Assembly: GCA_030068075.1 (NCBI GenBank)
Contig: CM057826.1
Span: 73,815,312 to 73,879,311, forward strand
DNA from: Paguma larvata
Taxonomy: Eukaryota; Chordata; Mammalia; Carnivora; Viverridae
Reading direction: 5' to 3'
DNA: 64,000 bases
This document shows, piece after piece, positions 36,058 through 46,991 of this stretch. Both the position numbers and the translations under genes were made by a program. Position 1 is the first letter of the stretch. The number at the start of each line of letters is the position of its first letter. The notes under the pieces are model-generated. The model did not search any database and had not been told where the DNA came from. It saw only the letters and a list, made by a program, of their open reading frames with translations.

Positions 36058-37268
36058 CTGAGAAACTCTTTAGCAATAGCTGATCCCTTCATTTATGTTA
36101 TAGACAGTCTCAAGTGTGAATAAGTGAAATGACTGTGCTCATAGGCAAGGTAGTAGGAAAACAGGGGCCAGAACCATCTCTTGAATCTCAGTCTGCTGCA
36201 CTTCTAGTCTGGTATACATTCTCCTATGCTATAGCAGGTAAAGAAATATCAGAAGAAATGCAACGGAATTTCATACTCCCCTCAGTAAGCCCAAACCACC
36301 TTTCCTGCCACATTTAAAGCTCACCATTATTCTCATCTAAATTATTAAGAGAAAATATCAGTAAACTGAGCCAAACTTCCAATGAAGTTGCTGAGTAAAT
36401 GTGACCACAAATATAATAGAGTGACCAGTGCAGGTAAAATTCTTCCTTTCACCATGTATAGCAAATAGGAACTTCTTCTAAAAAATATTTCAAACTCATA
36501 TTGCTATTATCTCTGAGAGAGAAATGCAAAATAACCCATAAAGGGGATATATTATAACCCCAAATAATAACAATGCCTGCTTGAGCTGTATCTCCTTCCC
36601 TGCACGCATAGTTACACAGGAGCTAGTGCTATGTAATGTATGCTAGCTAAGGCTGAAAAAATATAATAATAATAAACAATTCAAACTTGAGGGTGTTGTC
36701 AGAGGTCCACTTCAATTCACAGTAAATTTGTTTTAAATTTAATACACAGGGAAAAAGAAAACAGAGAATACAATGAGGAAAAAAATATTTTAACCTTCAG
36801 GATCTACTTTGCACGATTTTTCTTAAAACTGTTGATTTGAAAAAGACAACAGCCATGAAGATGAAGGATAAACAGCCATCTAAGTCAGCAGCAAAGCTGC
36901 AAGAAGGATTTCCCCTCACTTGAAGCCTCCTTGCTTTACTCTAAGGACTCAAAGTGCACTCAATATAAGTGGTAGCTTCTCTGCTTGTCATATCTGCGGA
37001 GTCACTTTTTTCCTGCCTGGTGAATGCAGGCTGCAGGGTAGATGAGAGCCCACATGTCAGAGCAGGGAAGGGGCTAATGGTCAAAGTGTGGGGACTACGG
37101 CTAATGCTGTCTGTCTGTGGGGACTTGGCTACCGCTGTCTGTCTGGTCTGCAGCTGACCTTGCTAAAGGATCAGTATCAAGGAGTCAAAGGCAGAGAACA
37201 TCCAGACCAAGAAAGAGGAGAATTTGATACAAAGACACAAGTGATGGAGACCAATATGATCATGAGAC
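36058..37268. other. Unique non-coding DNA with a short tandem duplication
   Basis: No gene supported. Part of it (about 36970-37200) is GC-richer and includes an imperfect 29-bp tandem duplication at 37089-37145. The short open frames across it have no recognisable domain. Confidence 0.5.
37089..37145. repeat. Imperfect two-copy tandem duplication (about 29 bp unit)
   Basis: TGGGGACTACGGCTAATGCT plus GTCTGTCTG (37089-37117) is followed directly by TGGGGACTTGGCTACCGCT plus GTCTGTCTG (37118-37145). The units differ by a few substitutions and one base of length. Confidence 0.85.
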
Positions 37269-37286
37269 TGGAAAACTACATTTCTT

Positions 37287-37533
37287 TTTTTAATTTTTTT
37301 AAAAGTTTATTTATTTTTTAGAGAGAGAGAGAGAGAGAGAGAGACAGAGCATGAGTGGGGTTGGGTAAGAGAATGACCCTCTCCATGAGAGGGAGACACA
37401 GAATCGGAAGCAGGCTCCAGGCTCTGAGCTGTCAGTACAGAGCCCGACGCGGGGCTCGAACTCACAAACCGTGTGAGATCATGACCTGAGCCGAAGTTGG
37501 ACGCTTAACCGACTGAGTCACCTAGGTGCCCCA
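37287..37533 (-). mobile_element. CAN-SINE, minus strand, perfect 18-bp TSD
   Basis: T-rich tail complement, GA microsatellite, core complement GTGAGATCATGACCTGAGCC, head complement ending CACCTAGGTGCCCCA. TGGAAAACTACATTTCTT is repeated exactly at 37269-37286 and 37534-37551. Retained CpGs (CCCGACGCGGGGCTCG) and the intact TSD mark it as young. Confidence 0.97.
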
Positions 37534-37551
37534 TGGAAAACTACATTTCTT

Positions 37552-37796
37552 GATCTTAACTCCCAATCAGTGTTTTTTAAAAAAAATGTCCCATAAAAAA
37601 ATACTGAAGCAATTGTACCCACCCTGAGGTTTTAAGGAAGACCTTATTCTACCTCACTGTTTTTTTTTGAGAACTAAGCCTAAATTCAGTTTCATTTTAG
37701 AGTGGTTTGGAATTGACCCAGTAGTTTTTGCTCTTCATTTAATGATCTTGAGGAAAAATAAAAGAAAGGGATTTGTTTAAAATACGACCCAGGGGG
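37552..37796. other. Non-coding DNA between SINE and L1
   Basis: About 245 bp of AT-rich sequence with A and T runs near 37577-37601 and 37660-37669. No feature recognised. Confidence 0.45.
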
Positions 37797-39190
37797 AACG
37801 TGTAGGGGGCCAAGATGGCAGAATGGCATGGAAGGTTTTTTTTGCATCTCTTGCCCCTGAAATGCAGCCAGATCAACACTAAACCATCATGCAAACCTAG
37901 AAAACTGATTTGAGGATTAACACAACAATCTGCACAACCTGAACCACAGAACTTAGCAGGTACACAGCACGGAGAGGTGAATTGGGGAGAGAGAAGCTGC
38001 AGAAGGCAGGGAGCTGTTTTTGCTTGTGGAGAGAGGATGGAGACGGGGGTGGGGGGTGGAGGGGTGGGAGGGGACTATAGGAAAAGCACCCCCCACTGCC
38101 ACAAAAGCAGTTGGAGAGAGAGTAGAAAAGTGGAAACAGCCAGAGGGACTGAACAAAAAAGGGAGAAAGAAGAGGGTTTAAATTCTATTAAGACTCTGTA
38201 AACAGGCGGAGCGCAGAGTCTGAAACCACAGACTGTACCTGGCGGTGCTCTGGTGGGAAGCGCAAATTCTCAGGAGCAAACAGCAAGGTCCGTTCTTGGG
38301 TATAGCCAGCAATCAGCCATTGCGCGGTGAGACTCTCCCCCAAAAGGTCTGAGCGACTCAAAGCCCCAGTCCCTCAGAAGTAAGGGATTCAGAAACAGCT
38401 CCATTTGAGATAAAAGATGGAGGTGCCACCTCGCAGCCTGACGGGTTGGTCACAGACAGTATAGAAGCAGGGAGTGGATGAAGCCAGAGACAAAGGAAGG
38501 GTGCTTGACTGCCAGTTGTGGAGAGCACAGAGTTCCCTTACTGGACAAGGATAGCTGGGTGACACCATTTTCGCCCTTCTCCCGCATGTGCATGAATTCC
38601 TACATGCACCACACAATCCACCCCAGTAAGCTACGCAGCGCCATCTAGTGGAGAAGGAGCCATTACACTAAGCCCCGCCCAACTGGGCCAACAGTGCTCC
38701 TGACAAACACAAGTCTCTCCTCCTGTTTAGTTTATGGAATATAAAGTACTTCATGCATTGACTTCTATGGGAAAACAGATGTAATTTCAAATGCACTTCA
38801 TTCTGTTTTCTGGTTCTTTTAATATTTTTTTTCCTTTTTCTTTTCTTATCTTTGAATACAGAAAGAGAAAAAAATCTATTTTTATTTTCCATTTAAATTA
38901 AAAAGATTTTTAATATTTGACTACTATATTTTTACCTTTTTGTAAACTTTTAAATTCTATTTCACTTTCATAATTTAATTTTATTCTATTTTATTGTATT
39001 CATTTCTTCAAATTTTCAAACATTTTGCTTTTTCCCCTCCTTTTTTTCCATTTTTTTTCCTTTTTTTTTCTTATATTTTCCTTTTTTCTCTAATTTATCA
39101 AGCTTCTTTAAACAACCAGACCAAAACACTCTTAGGATCTGGTATCCTTTATTTCATTTCTTTGTGTTCTTTTTAATTTTTTAAATATAT
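37797..39190 (+). promoter_or_regulatory. L1 5' UTR (internal promoter region) of copy 1
   Basis: Region from GGGGGCCAAGATGGCAGAAT to the T-rich segment before ORF1. In L1 elements this part carries the internal RNA polymerase II promoter. The GGCCAAGATGGC block near the start resembles the YY1-type CAAGATGGC element known from L1 5' UTRs. Whether this decayed copy is still active is unknown. Confidence 0.6.
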
Positions 39191-39231
39191 ATTTTTTACT
39201 TTAATTCCTTTCATTTCTCCAAAATAATGAA

Positions 39232-40105
39232 ATGAAGATCATCACTCTGAAAGAAAGAACAGAAAGAAAATAGTTAAAGAACATAGATACAAGCAAATGT
39301 CTGAAGCAGAATTTAGATTCAAAATAACAAGAATACTAGTTGTGGTTGAAAACTGATTAGAATCTCTTTCAGTGGAGACAAAAGAAGTAAAAACGAGTTA
39401 GGATGAAATAAAATATACTAAAACTGACCTGCAATCTTGAATGGATGCCACAGAGGCAAGGATAAATGGGGCATAGCAGTGAATCTGTGATATAGAGGAG
39501 AAACTTATGGAGGATAATAAAGCACAAAAAAAAAAAAAAAAAGGGAAACTAAGCCAAAAGAGCACAAAATAAAAATTAGAGAAATCAGTGACTCATTAAA
39601 AAAGGAATAACATCAGAATCATAGGGGTCCCAGAAGATGAAGAGAGAGAAAAAGTGGAAGAAAATTTATGTGAGCAAATCACTGTGGAAAACTTTCCTAA
39701 GCTGAAGAAAGACACAGACATCAAAATCCAGGAAGCACGGAGAACTCCCGTTAGATTCAACAAAAACTGACCATCAACAAGGCTTATCATAGTCAAATTA
39801 ACAAAATTCTCAGGCAAGGAAAGAATCATGAAAACAGCAAGGGAAAAAATGTCCTCAACCTACAAGGGAAGATAGATCGGGTTCGCAGCACACCTATCCA
39901 CAGAAACTTGGCAGGCTGGAAAGGAGTGGCAGGATATATTCAATGTACTGAATAGGAAAAAAGTATGCAGTCAAACATTCTTTATCCAGCAAGTCTATCA
40001 TTCAAAATAGAAGGAGAGATAAAAAGTTTCCCAGACAAACAAAATTGAAGGAGTTTGTGACTGGTAAACCAGCTCTGCAAGAAATTTTAAGGGGGAATCT
40101 CTGAA
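39232..40105 (+). pseudogene. L1 ORF1 remnant, copy 1
   Basis: ORF1p is the L1 RNA-binding chaperone (coiled coil, RRM, C-terminal domain). The aligned start is the ATG at 39232, which meets a stop after 13 codons. C-terminal landmarks are readable across frames, including STETWQAGKEWQDIF (near 39900) and KPALQEIL (near 40068-40093). Multiple stops and frameshifts show it is dead. Confidence 0.8.
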
Positions 40106-40119
40106 GGGAGAAAAGATGA

Positions 40120-40166
40120 AAAACAAAAACAAAAACAAAAACAAAACAAAAAAAAAAAACAAAACC
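40120..40166. repeat. (CAAAA)n A-rich tract in the L1 inter-ORF region
   Basis: AACAAAAACAAAAACAAAA followed by a pure A run. It sits between the ORF1 and ORF2 remnants, where copy 2 has only AAACAAAACAAAAAAGATC, so it expanded in this copy. Confidence 0.85.
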
Positions 40167-40240
40167 AAAATCCCAAAAGCAGCAATGACTTGAAAGGACC
40201 AGAGAACACTACCAGAAACTCCAATTCTACAGGCAAAATA

Positions 40241-43200
40241 ATGGCAATAAACACATATCTTTTAGTAGTCACTCTAAATGTCAATAGCCTATACACTGCA
40301 ATCAAGACATGGAGTAACAGAATGCATAAGAAACCAAGATTCATCTATATGCACTTTATAAGAGAACCATTTTAGACTGAAAGGCACCTTCAGATTGAAA
40401 ATAAGGGGATGGAGAAACATTTTTCATGCTAGTGGTCACCAAAAGAAAGCCGGAGTAGCCATATTTGCATCAGACAATCTAGATTTTAAAATGCTCCAAA
40501 GGTGATGGCACCCCAATATATAAATCCATTAATCACTAACATAAATAAGCTTATTGAAAACAATACCATAATGGTAGGGGACTTCAACACTCCACTTACA
40601 GGAATGGACATATCATCTAAATAGAAAATCAATGAAGAAACAATGGCTTTGATGACACACTGGACCAGATGGACTTAACAGAACTTAACTGAACATTTCA
40701 TCCTAGAGCAGCAGAATACACATTCTTCTCGAGTGCAACAGGACCATTATCCAGAATAGATCACATACTGGGACACAAATCAGCCCTCACAAGTTCAAAA
40801 GATCGAGATCATATCGTGCATATTTTCAGACCACAAAGCTATGAAACTCAAAATCAAACACAAGAAAAAAATTTGGAAAGGTAACAAATACTTGGGGACT
40901 TAAGAACATCCTACTAAAGAATGAATGGGCTAACCAAGAAATTAAAGAGGAAATTAAAAAGTACATGGAAGCCAATGAAATTGATAACACGACAGCCCAA
41001 AACCTCTAGCACACAGCAAAGGCAGTCATAAGAGGGAACTACATAACAATCCAGGCCTTCTGAAGAAGGAAGAAAGGTCTCAGATACACAACCTAACCTT
41101 ACTCCTTAAAGAACTGGAAAAAGAATTACAAATAAAACCCTAAACCAGCAGAAGGCAGGAAATAATAAAGATTAGAGCAGAAATCAATGGTATTGAAACC
41201 AAAGAAACAGTAGAACAGCTCAATGAACCCAGAAGCTGGTTCTTTGAAAGAATTAACAAAATTGATAAACCCCTAGCCAGTTTGATCAAAAAGAAAAAGG
41301 AAAGGACACAAATAAATAAAATCAAGAAAGAGGAGAGATCACAACCAACACTGCAGAAATATAAACAATAATAAGAGAATATTATGAGCAATTAGATGCC
41401 AATAAAATGGGCAGTCTGGAAGAAATGGACAAATTCCTAGAAACAAATAAACTACCAAAACTGAAACAGGAAGAAATAGAAAATATGAACACCAGCAAAT
41501 AACCAGCAAATAACCAGCAAATAAATTGCATTAGTAATCAAGAATCTCCCACACAATAAGAGACCAGGGCCAGATGGTTTTCCAGGGGAATTCTACCAAA
41601 CGTTTAAAGAGTGTTAAAATGTCTTCCCTTGAAACTCTTCCAAAAGAGAGAAACGGAAGGAAAACTTCAAATGCTTTCTATGAAGCCAGCATTACCTTGA
41701 TTTCAAAACCAGACAAAGACCCCACTAAAAAAGGAGAATTATAGACCAATTTCCCTGAAATTATGAGGATGCAAAAATCCTCAACAAGATATTAGCCAAC
41801 CAGCTCCAACAATATATTAAGGAAATCATTCGCCATGACCAAGTGGGATTTATACCTGGAATGCAGGGCTGATTCAATATCTGCAGAACAATCAATGTGA
41901 TTCATCACATTAAAAAAAGAAAGAACAAGATCCACATGATCTTCTCAATAAATACAGAGAAAGCATTTGACAAAATACAGCATCCTTTCTTGATAAAAAC
42001 CCTCAAGAAACTAGGGATAAAAGGACCATACCTCGAGATCATAAAAACCATATAAGACAGACCCAATGCTAATATAATCCTCAATGTGGAAAAACAGAGC
42101 TTTCTCCCTAAGATCAGGAACAAGACAGGGATGTCCACTCTCACCACTGTTGTTCAACATAGTGTTGGAAGTCTTAGACTCAGCAATCAAACAACACAAA
42201 GGAATAAAAGACATCCAAATTGGCCAGGAGGAAGTCAAACTTACACTCTTTAAAGATGGCATGGTACTCTATATGGAAAACCCAAAAGATTCCACCAAAA
42301 AACTGCTAGAACTGATCCATGAATTCAGCAAAGTCACAGGATATAAGATGAATGCACATAAATCGGTTGCATCCCTATACACCAATAATGAACAACAGAA
42401 AGACAAATCAAGGAATCGATCCCCTTTACAATTGCACCAAAAACCAGAAAATACCTAGGAATAAATCTAACCAAAGAGGTGAAAAATCTATGCACTGAAA
42501 ACTACAGAAAGATTAAGAGAGAAATTGAAGACGACACACAAAAAAAGGAAAAAATATTCCATGCTCTTGGTTTGGAAAAACAAACACTGCTAAAATGTCA
42601 ATATTACCCAAAGCAATCTACATACTCAATGCAATAACTATCAAAATATCACCAGAATTTTTCACAGAGCTAGAACAAACAATCCCAAAATTTGTATGGA
42701 ACAAGAGACCCCGAACAGCCAAACAAATCCTGAAAAAGAAAACTAAAGCTGGAATCATCACACTTCCAGAGTTCAAGACATATTACAAAGCTGTAATCAC
42801 TAAAAATTATGATACAGGCACAAAAACAGACAATCAGATCAATGGAACAGAATAGAGAACCCAGAAACAGACCTACAAACATGTGGCCAACTAATCTTTG
42901 ACAAAGCAGTAAAGAATATCCAATGGAATAAATACAATCTCTTCAGCAAACGGTGTTGGGAAAACTCAACAGTGACATGCAAAAGAATGAACCTAGACAA
43001 CTTTTTTACACCATACACAAAACTAAACTCTAAATGGATGAAAGATGTAAATGTAAGACAAGAAGCCATCAGAATTCTAGAGGAGAAAGCAGACAAAAAC
43101 CTGTTTGACTTTTGCTGCAACAACTTCTTACTCAACACATTTCTAGAGGCAAGGGAAACAAAATCAAAAAATGAACTATTGAGACCTCATCAAGATAAAA

Positions 43201-43949
43201 TGTTTATGTACAGCAAAAGAAACAATCATCAAAACTAAAAGGAAACCATTGGAATGGGAGAGGATATTTACAAGTGACATTTTAGATAAAGGGTTAGTAT
43301 CCAAACTCTACAAAGAACTTATCCAACTCAACACCCAAAAGCCAAATAATACAATGAAGAAATGGGCAACAGACATGGGTAGATACTTTTCCAAAGAAGA
43401 CATCCAGATGGCTAACAGACACATGAAAAATATTCTACGTTACTCATCATCAGGGAAATACAAATCAAAACCACAATGAGATACCTCCTCACACCTGTCA
43501 GAATGGCTAACATTTACAACTCAGGCAACAACAGATGTTGGCGAGGATGAGGAAAAAGGGGAACCCGTTTGCACTGTTGGTGGGAATGCAAACTGGTGCG
43601 GCCACTCTGGAAGACAGTATGAAGGTTCCTCAAAAAAATTAAAAATAGAATTACCCTATGACTCATCAATTGAGCTGCTAGGTATTAATCCTAGGGATAC
43701 AGATGTGCTGTTTCGAAGAGGCACATGCACCCCAACGTTGATACCAGTGTTATGGACAATAGCCAAAGTATGGAAGGAGCCCAAAAGTCCTTGACAGATG
43801 AAGGGAAAAAGAAGATGTGGTATATAAATACAATGGAGTATTACTGGGCCATCGAAAAGAATGAAATCTTGCCATTTGCAACTATGTGCATGGAATTGGA
43901 GGGTATTATGAAAAGAGAAATTAGTCAGAGAAAGACAAATATCATATGA
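40241..43949 (+). pseudogene. L1 ORF2 remnant (endonuclease, reverse transcriptase), copy 1
   Basis: ORF2p in active L1 has an APE-like endonuclease, a reverse transcriptase and a C-terminal cysteine-rich region. The ATG at 40241 opens with MAINTYLLVVTLNVNSL, the endonuclease N-terminus, but stops after about 45 codons. The RT segment [20 protein letters not shown] is readable in the frame 42084-42458. The catalytic FADD motif has become FKDG (42249-42260). A triple 11-bp duplication (41491-41523) and many stops break the frame. The terminal frame ends at 43949 (…ISQRKTNII). Confidence 0.9.
41491..41523. repeat. Three perfect tandem copies of an 11-bp unit in L1 ORF2
   Basis: ACCAGCAAATA occurs three times head to tail (41491-41501, 41502-41512, 41513-41523). 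The corresponding part of the other L1 (near 56308-56331) has no such array, so it arose after this insertion, probably by slippage. Confidence 0.92.
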
Positions 43950-44282
43950 CTTTACTAATACGAGGAATTTAAGATACAAAAGAGATGAACATAAAGGAAG
44001 GGAAGCAAAAATAATATAAAAACAGGGAGGGGAGAAAATATAAAAGACTATAGAGAATAAACAGAGGGTTGCTGGAAGGGTTCTGAGAGGGAGGATGGTC
44101 TAAATGGCCACGGAGCATTAAGGAATCTACTGAAAATCATTGTTGCACCATATGGTAACTAACTTGGATATAAATTAAAAAATATTTTTTTTAAAAAAAG
44201 GAGAAACAAAAACTGCAAAAAACGATGATTTGTTAAAGGTGCAATGCATAATAAATAAGATTTGACACTCCAAAAAACCATA

Positions 44283-44372
44283 AACAATAAAATAAAATAA
44301 AATAAAATAAAATAAAATAAAATAAAATAAAATAAAATAAAATAAATAAAATAAAATAAAATAAAATAAAAA
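44283..44372. repeat. (AAAAT)n pentanucleotide microsatellite
   Basis: About ninety bases of AATAA/AAAAT pentamers with one interruption (AAATAAATAAAAT). It lies just beyond the L1 tail and probably grew from an A-rich retrotransposon tail. Long enough to be unstable. Confidence 0.95.
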
Positions 44373-44523
44373 ATACCCAAGGGATTATGCAAATCCTAAG
44401 AGGTGGATCTTGGCTTCCCTGAGTCTACAATGTTAAAAAGAACATATCATGCATTATTCTAAGAGTCTGTAGAGCTTCTTGTCCACTCTATGTTTCATTA
44501 TACTCGGTCCTCAAATTTCTGTA

Positions 44524-44656
44524 ACTTACAGTTCATAGGAACAAGTCCCATGATGGGCTCCGTGCTGACAGTGCAGAGCCCGCTTGGCAGTCTCTCTCCC
44601 TCTCTTCCCTTCCCCTGCTCTCTCTCTCTTTCTCTTAAATAAATAAACTTTAAAAC
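44524..44656 (+). mobile_element. CAN-SINE, 5'-truncated, older subtype
   Basis: Starts in the core (TTACAGTTCATAGGAACAAG), keeps GGCTCCGTGCTGACAGTGC, the CT-rich tract and tail TTAAATAAATAAACTTTAAAA. The tRNA-like head is absent. A complete SINE follows after about 11 bp. Confidence 0.9.
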
Positions 44657-44667
44657 TGCATTCATCA

Positions 44668-44890
44668 GGGGCACCTGGGTGGCCCAGTTGGTTGAGCGTC
44701 CGACTACAGGTCAGGTCATGATCTCACCATTGGTGAGTTCAAGCCCCATGTCGAGCTCTGTGCTGACGGATCAGAGCCTGGAGTCTGTTTCGGATTCTGT
44801 GTCTCCCGCTCTCTGCCCCTACCCTGCTCATGCTCTGTCTCTCTCTGTCTCTCAAAAATAAATGACAATGTTAAAAAATTTAAAAAAATA
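44668..44890 (+). mobile_element. CAN-SINE, full length
   Basis: Head GGGGCACCTGGGTGGCCCAG, TCCGACTACAGGTCAGG, core GTCATGATCTCACC, CT tract, tail AAAAATAAATGACAATGTTAA. CATTCATCA flanks it at 44659-44667 and 44891-44899. It inserted into or beside the tail of the truncated SINE at 44524-44656. Confidence 0.94.
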
Positions 44891-44929
44891 CATTCATCAA
44901 CACTGTGTTCTTAAACAAGATTCTTTGTT

Positions 44930-44930
44930 T

Positions 44931-44961
<31 letters not shown>

Positions 44962-44996
44962 TTCATTTATTTATTCATTTATTTATTTATTTAAAT
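44930..44996. repeat. (TTTA)n microsatellite at an L1 tail
   Basis: TTTATTTATTTA array with two TTCA interruptions. It is the complement of an expanded A-rich L1 tail, as it leads directly into the antisense L1 3' end. Confidence 0.93.
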
Positions 44997-46000
44997 TCTA
45001 GTTAACATATAGTGTAATATTTGTTTCAGGAGTAGAACCCAGTGATTCATTACTTACATGTAACAACCAGTGCTCATCCCAACAAGTGCCCTCCATAATG
45101 CCATCACCCATTTAACCCCACCCACCTCCCCTCCAGCAGTCTTCAGTTTTTTTTTCTCTGTATTTAAGAGTCTTTTATGGCTTGCTTCCCTCTCTGATTT
45201 ATTTTATTTTTCCTTCCCTTCCCCTATGTTCATCTGTTGTGGTTCTTAAGTTCCACTATAAGTGGAATCATATGATATTTGTCTTTCTATAACTTATTTC
45301 ACTTTCCATAATACACTCTAGTTCTATCCATGTTGCTGCAAATGGCAAGATTTCATTCTTTTTGATCGCTGAGTAATATTCCACAATATATATCTATGGA
45401 TAGTTAGATAGATAGATAGATAGATAGATACATACATACATACATACATACATACATACATACATACATACATACATAGACACATAGATAGTTAGATAGA
45501 TGATTGATATCACAAGTTCTTTATCCATTCATCAGTTGATAGACACAAAGGCTTTTTTCATACTTTGGCTACTGTTGATAGTGCTGCTATAAACTTTGGG
45601 GTGCATGTTCCCCTTAAATCAGCAATTATGCATCCTTTGGACAAACGCCTCACAGTGCAATTGCTGGGTCATAGGGTAGTTCTATTTTAATTTTCTGAGG
45701 AAACTTCATGCTGTTTTCCAGAGTGGCTACACCAGTCTGCATTCCCACCAACAGTGCAAGAGGGTTCCCCTTTCTCCACATCCTCATCAACATCTGTTGT
45801 TGCCTGAGTTGTTAATGTTAGCCATTCTGACAGGTGTGAGGAGGTATCTCATTGTGGTTTTGATTTGTATTTCTCTGATGATGAGTGATGTTGAGCATCT
45901 TTTCATGTGTCTGTTAGCCATCTGGATGTCTTCTTTGGAAAAGTGCCTATTCGTGTCTTCTGCTTATTTCTTCATCGGATTATTTGTTTTTTGGGTATAC
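44997..46000 (-). mobile_element. 5'-truncated L1 3' end, antisense
   Basis: Complement of the L1 3' UTR and ORF2 C-terminus: ATTCTAGTTAACATATAGTG, AGTGCTCATCCCAACAAGTG, TCCATGTTGCTGCAAATGGC, GTGGCTACACCAGTCTGC and CATTCTGACAGGTGTGAGGAG. It ends near GTTTGTTTTTTGGGTATAC. About 1 kb long, 5'-truncated and non-functional. It contains a GATA/CATA microsatellite. Confidence 0.92.
45406..45500. repeat. Compound (GATA)n(CATA)n microsatellite
   Basis: Runs of TAGA and then TACA tetramers ending with ACACATAGATAGTTAGATAG. It expanded from the ATATACCACA-type region normally found at this place in L1 3' ends. Confidence 0.93.
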
Positions 46001-46957
46001 AAAGAAGATTCCAAAGGCAGGTAAGTATGCATACATTGGAAACTTAAGATCAGGTACTGTTAGCTCCATAGTAAATGAGGAAATAATTACTTGTGTTCAG
46101 AATATTTATATATAGGTGAACATTGAATCTAGTCAAATAAAAAGAAACTGGTATAAATCACAAGATGACCTTTCAAAACTTACTGAATTTGTCTGTAACA
46201 AATTAAGGGAGACTCATATGCCTGGCATTTAAGGCTGTTGTATAACTTTACACAGGTATTCTTATACACCTACCCTAGGCTCCAATTAAACACATCTCCT
46301 ACTATTGCTTCACGCATTAATACTATGATATCAAGTTTTTGCTTGTTCTTTTTTTCAATCTAAGAACTTTCAGGATCCTAGTCATCTTTCAAGCTCCATT
46401 TCAAAATGTCACTTCTACCTCAAAGACACTCTTATTTTTTTATTGCTTTAATTTCACAGCCAAAATGTGTATTCTCCTCCCTTCATTCCAGTGGAACTTC
46501 CATTTTGTCAAAATAATAATAGGAGTGGTAGGACAGATGGAGAAGATTCCTAGCACAAAATCTGAAGTTAGGTAATTTCTCTTAAAGATTTATTAACATT
46601 CAAGTCATCTGGTTACTTTTATTTTTCCCAGTCACTTAATCATTCAACGATTTGCTGACTCTTGTGCGCTAACATTTGCTAGAAGTACCTGGAAATGTAA
46701 AGATGGATTAAGATATAGTATCTACCCTCGAAAATTTCTCAGGTAATGGGCAAGAGGAATTTGAACACTGACAGACAAGAAAGGCACAGAAAATGGCCAA
46801 AGAGAAGCAGGGCAGTAACGCATCACATGAAGTTTTCATAACTATCCACAACGAATTTATTCAAGATTCCAACCACTGAGACAAAAGAGAGTTATTCTGT
46901 CACATCACCTATCACTGAACATACATTCTAGACAGAAATGAAAAAGACAAACAAACA

Positions 46958-46991
<34 letters not shown>

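Larger units (their letters stand above)
37797..44215 (+). mobile_element. Near full-length L1 (carnivoran LINE-1), copy 1
   Basis: About 6.4 kb with all L1 parts in order: 5' UTR starting near GGGGGCCAAGATGGCAGAAT, T-rich stretch, ORF1 remnant, CAAAA-rich linker, ORF2 remnant, 3' UTR (CACCATATGGTAACTAACTT), and A-rich tail. Both ORFs are broken and the RT active site is altered, so it cannot move itself. It shares family and orientation with the copy at 52.46-57.9 kb. A clean TSD was not found. Confidence 0.94.

Noticed and set aside
37770..44236. GATTTGTT near 37770 and near 44227 as the TSD of L1 copy 1
   Set aside because: Only eight bases match, and the left copy is about 20 bases from the apparent L1 start. 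Too weak to call.
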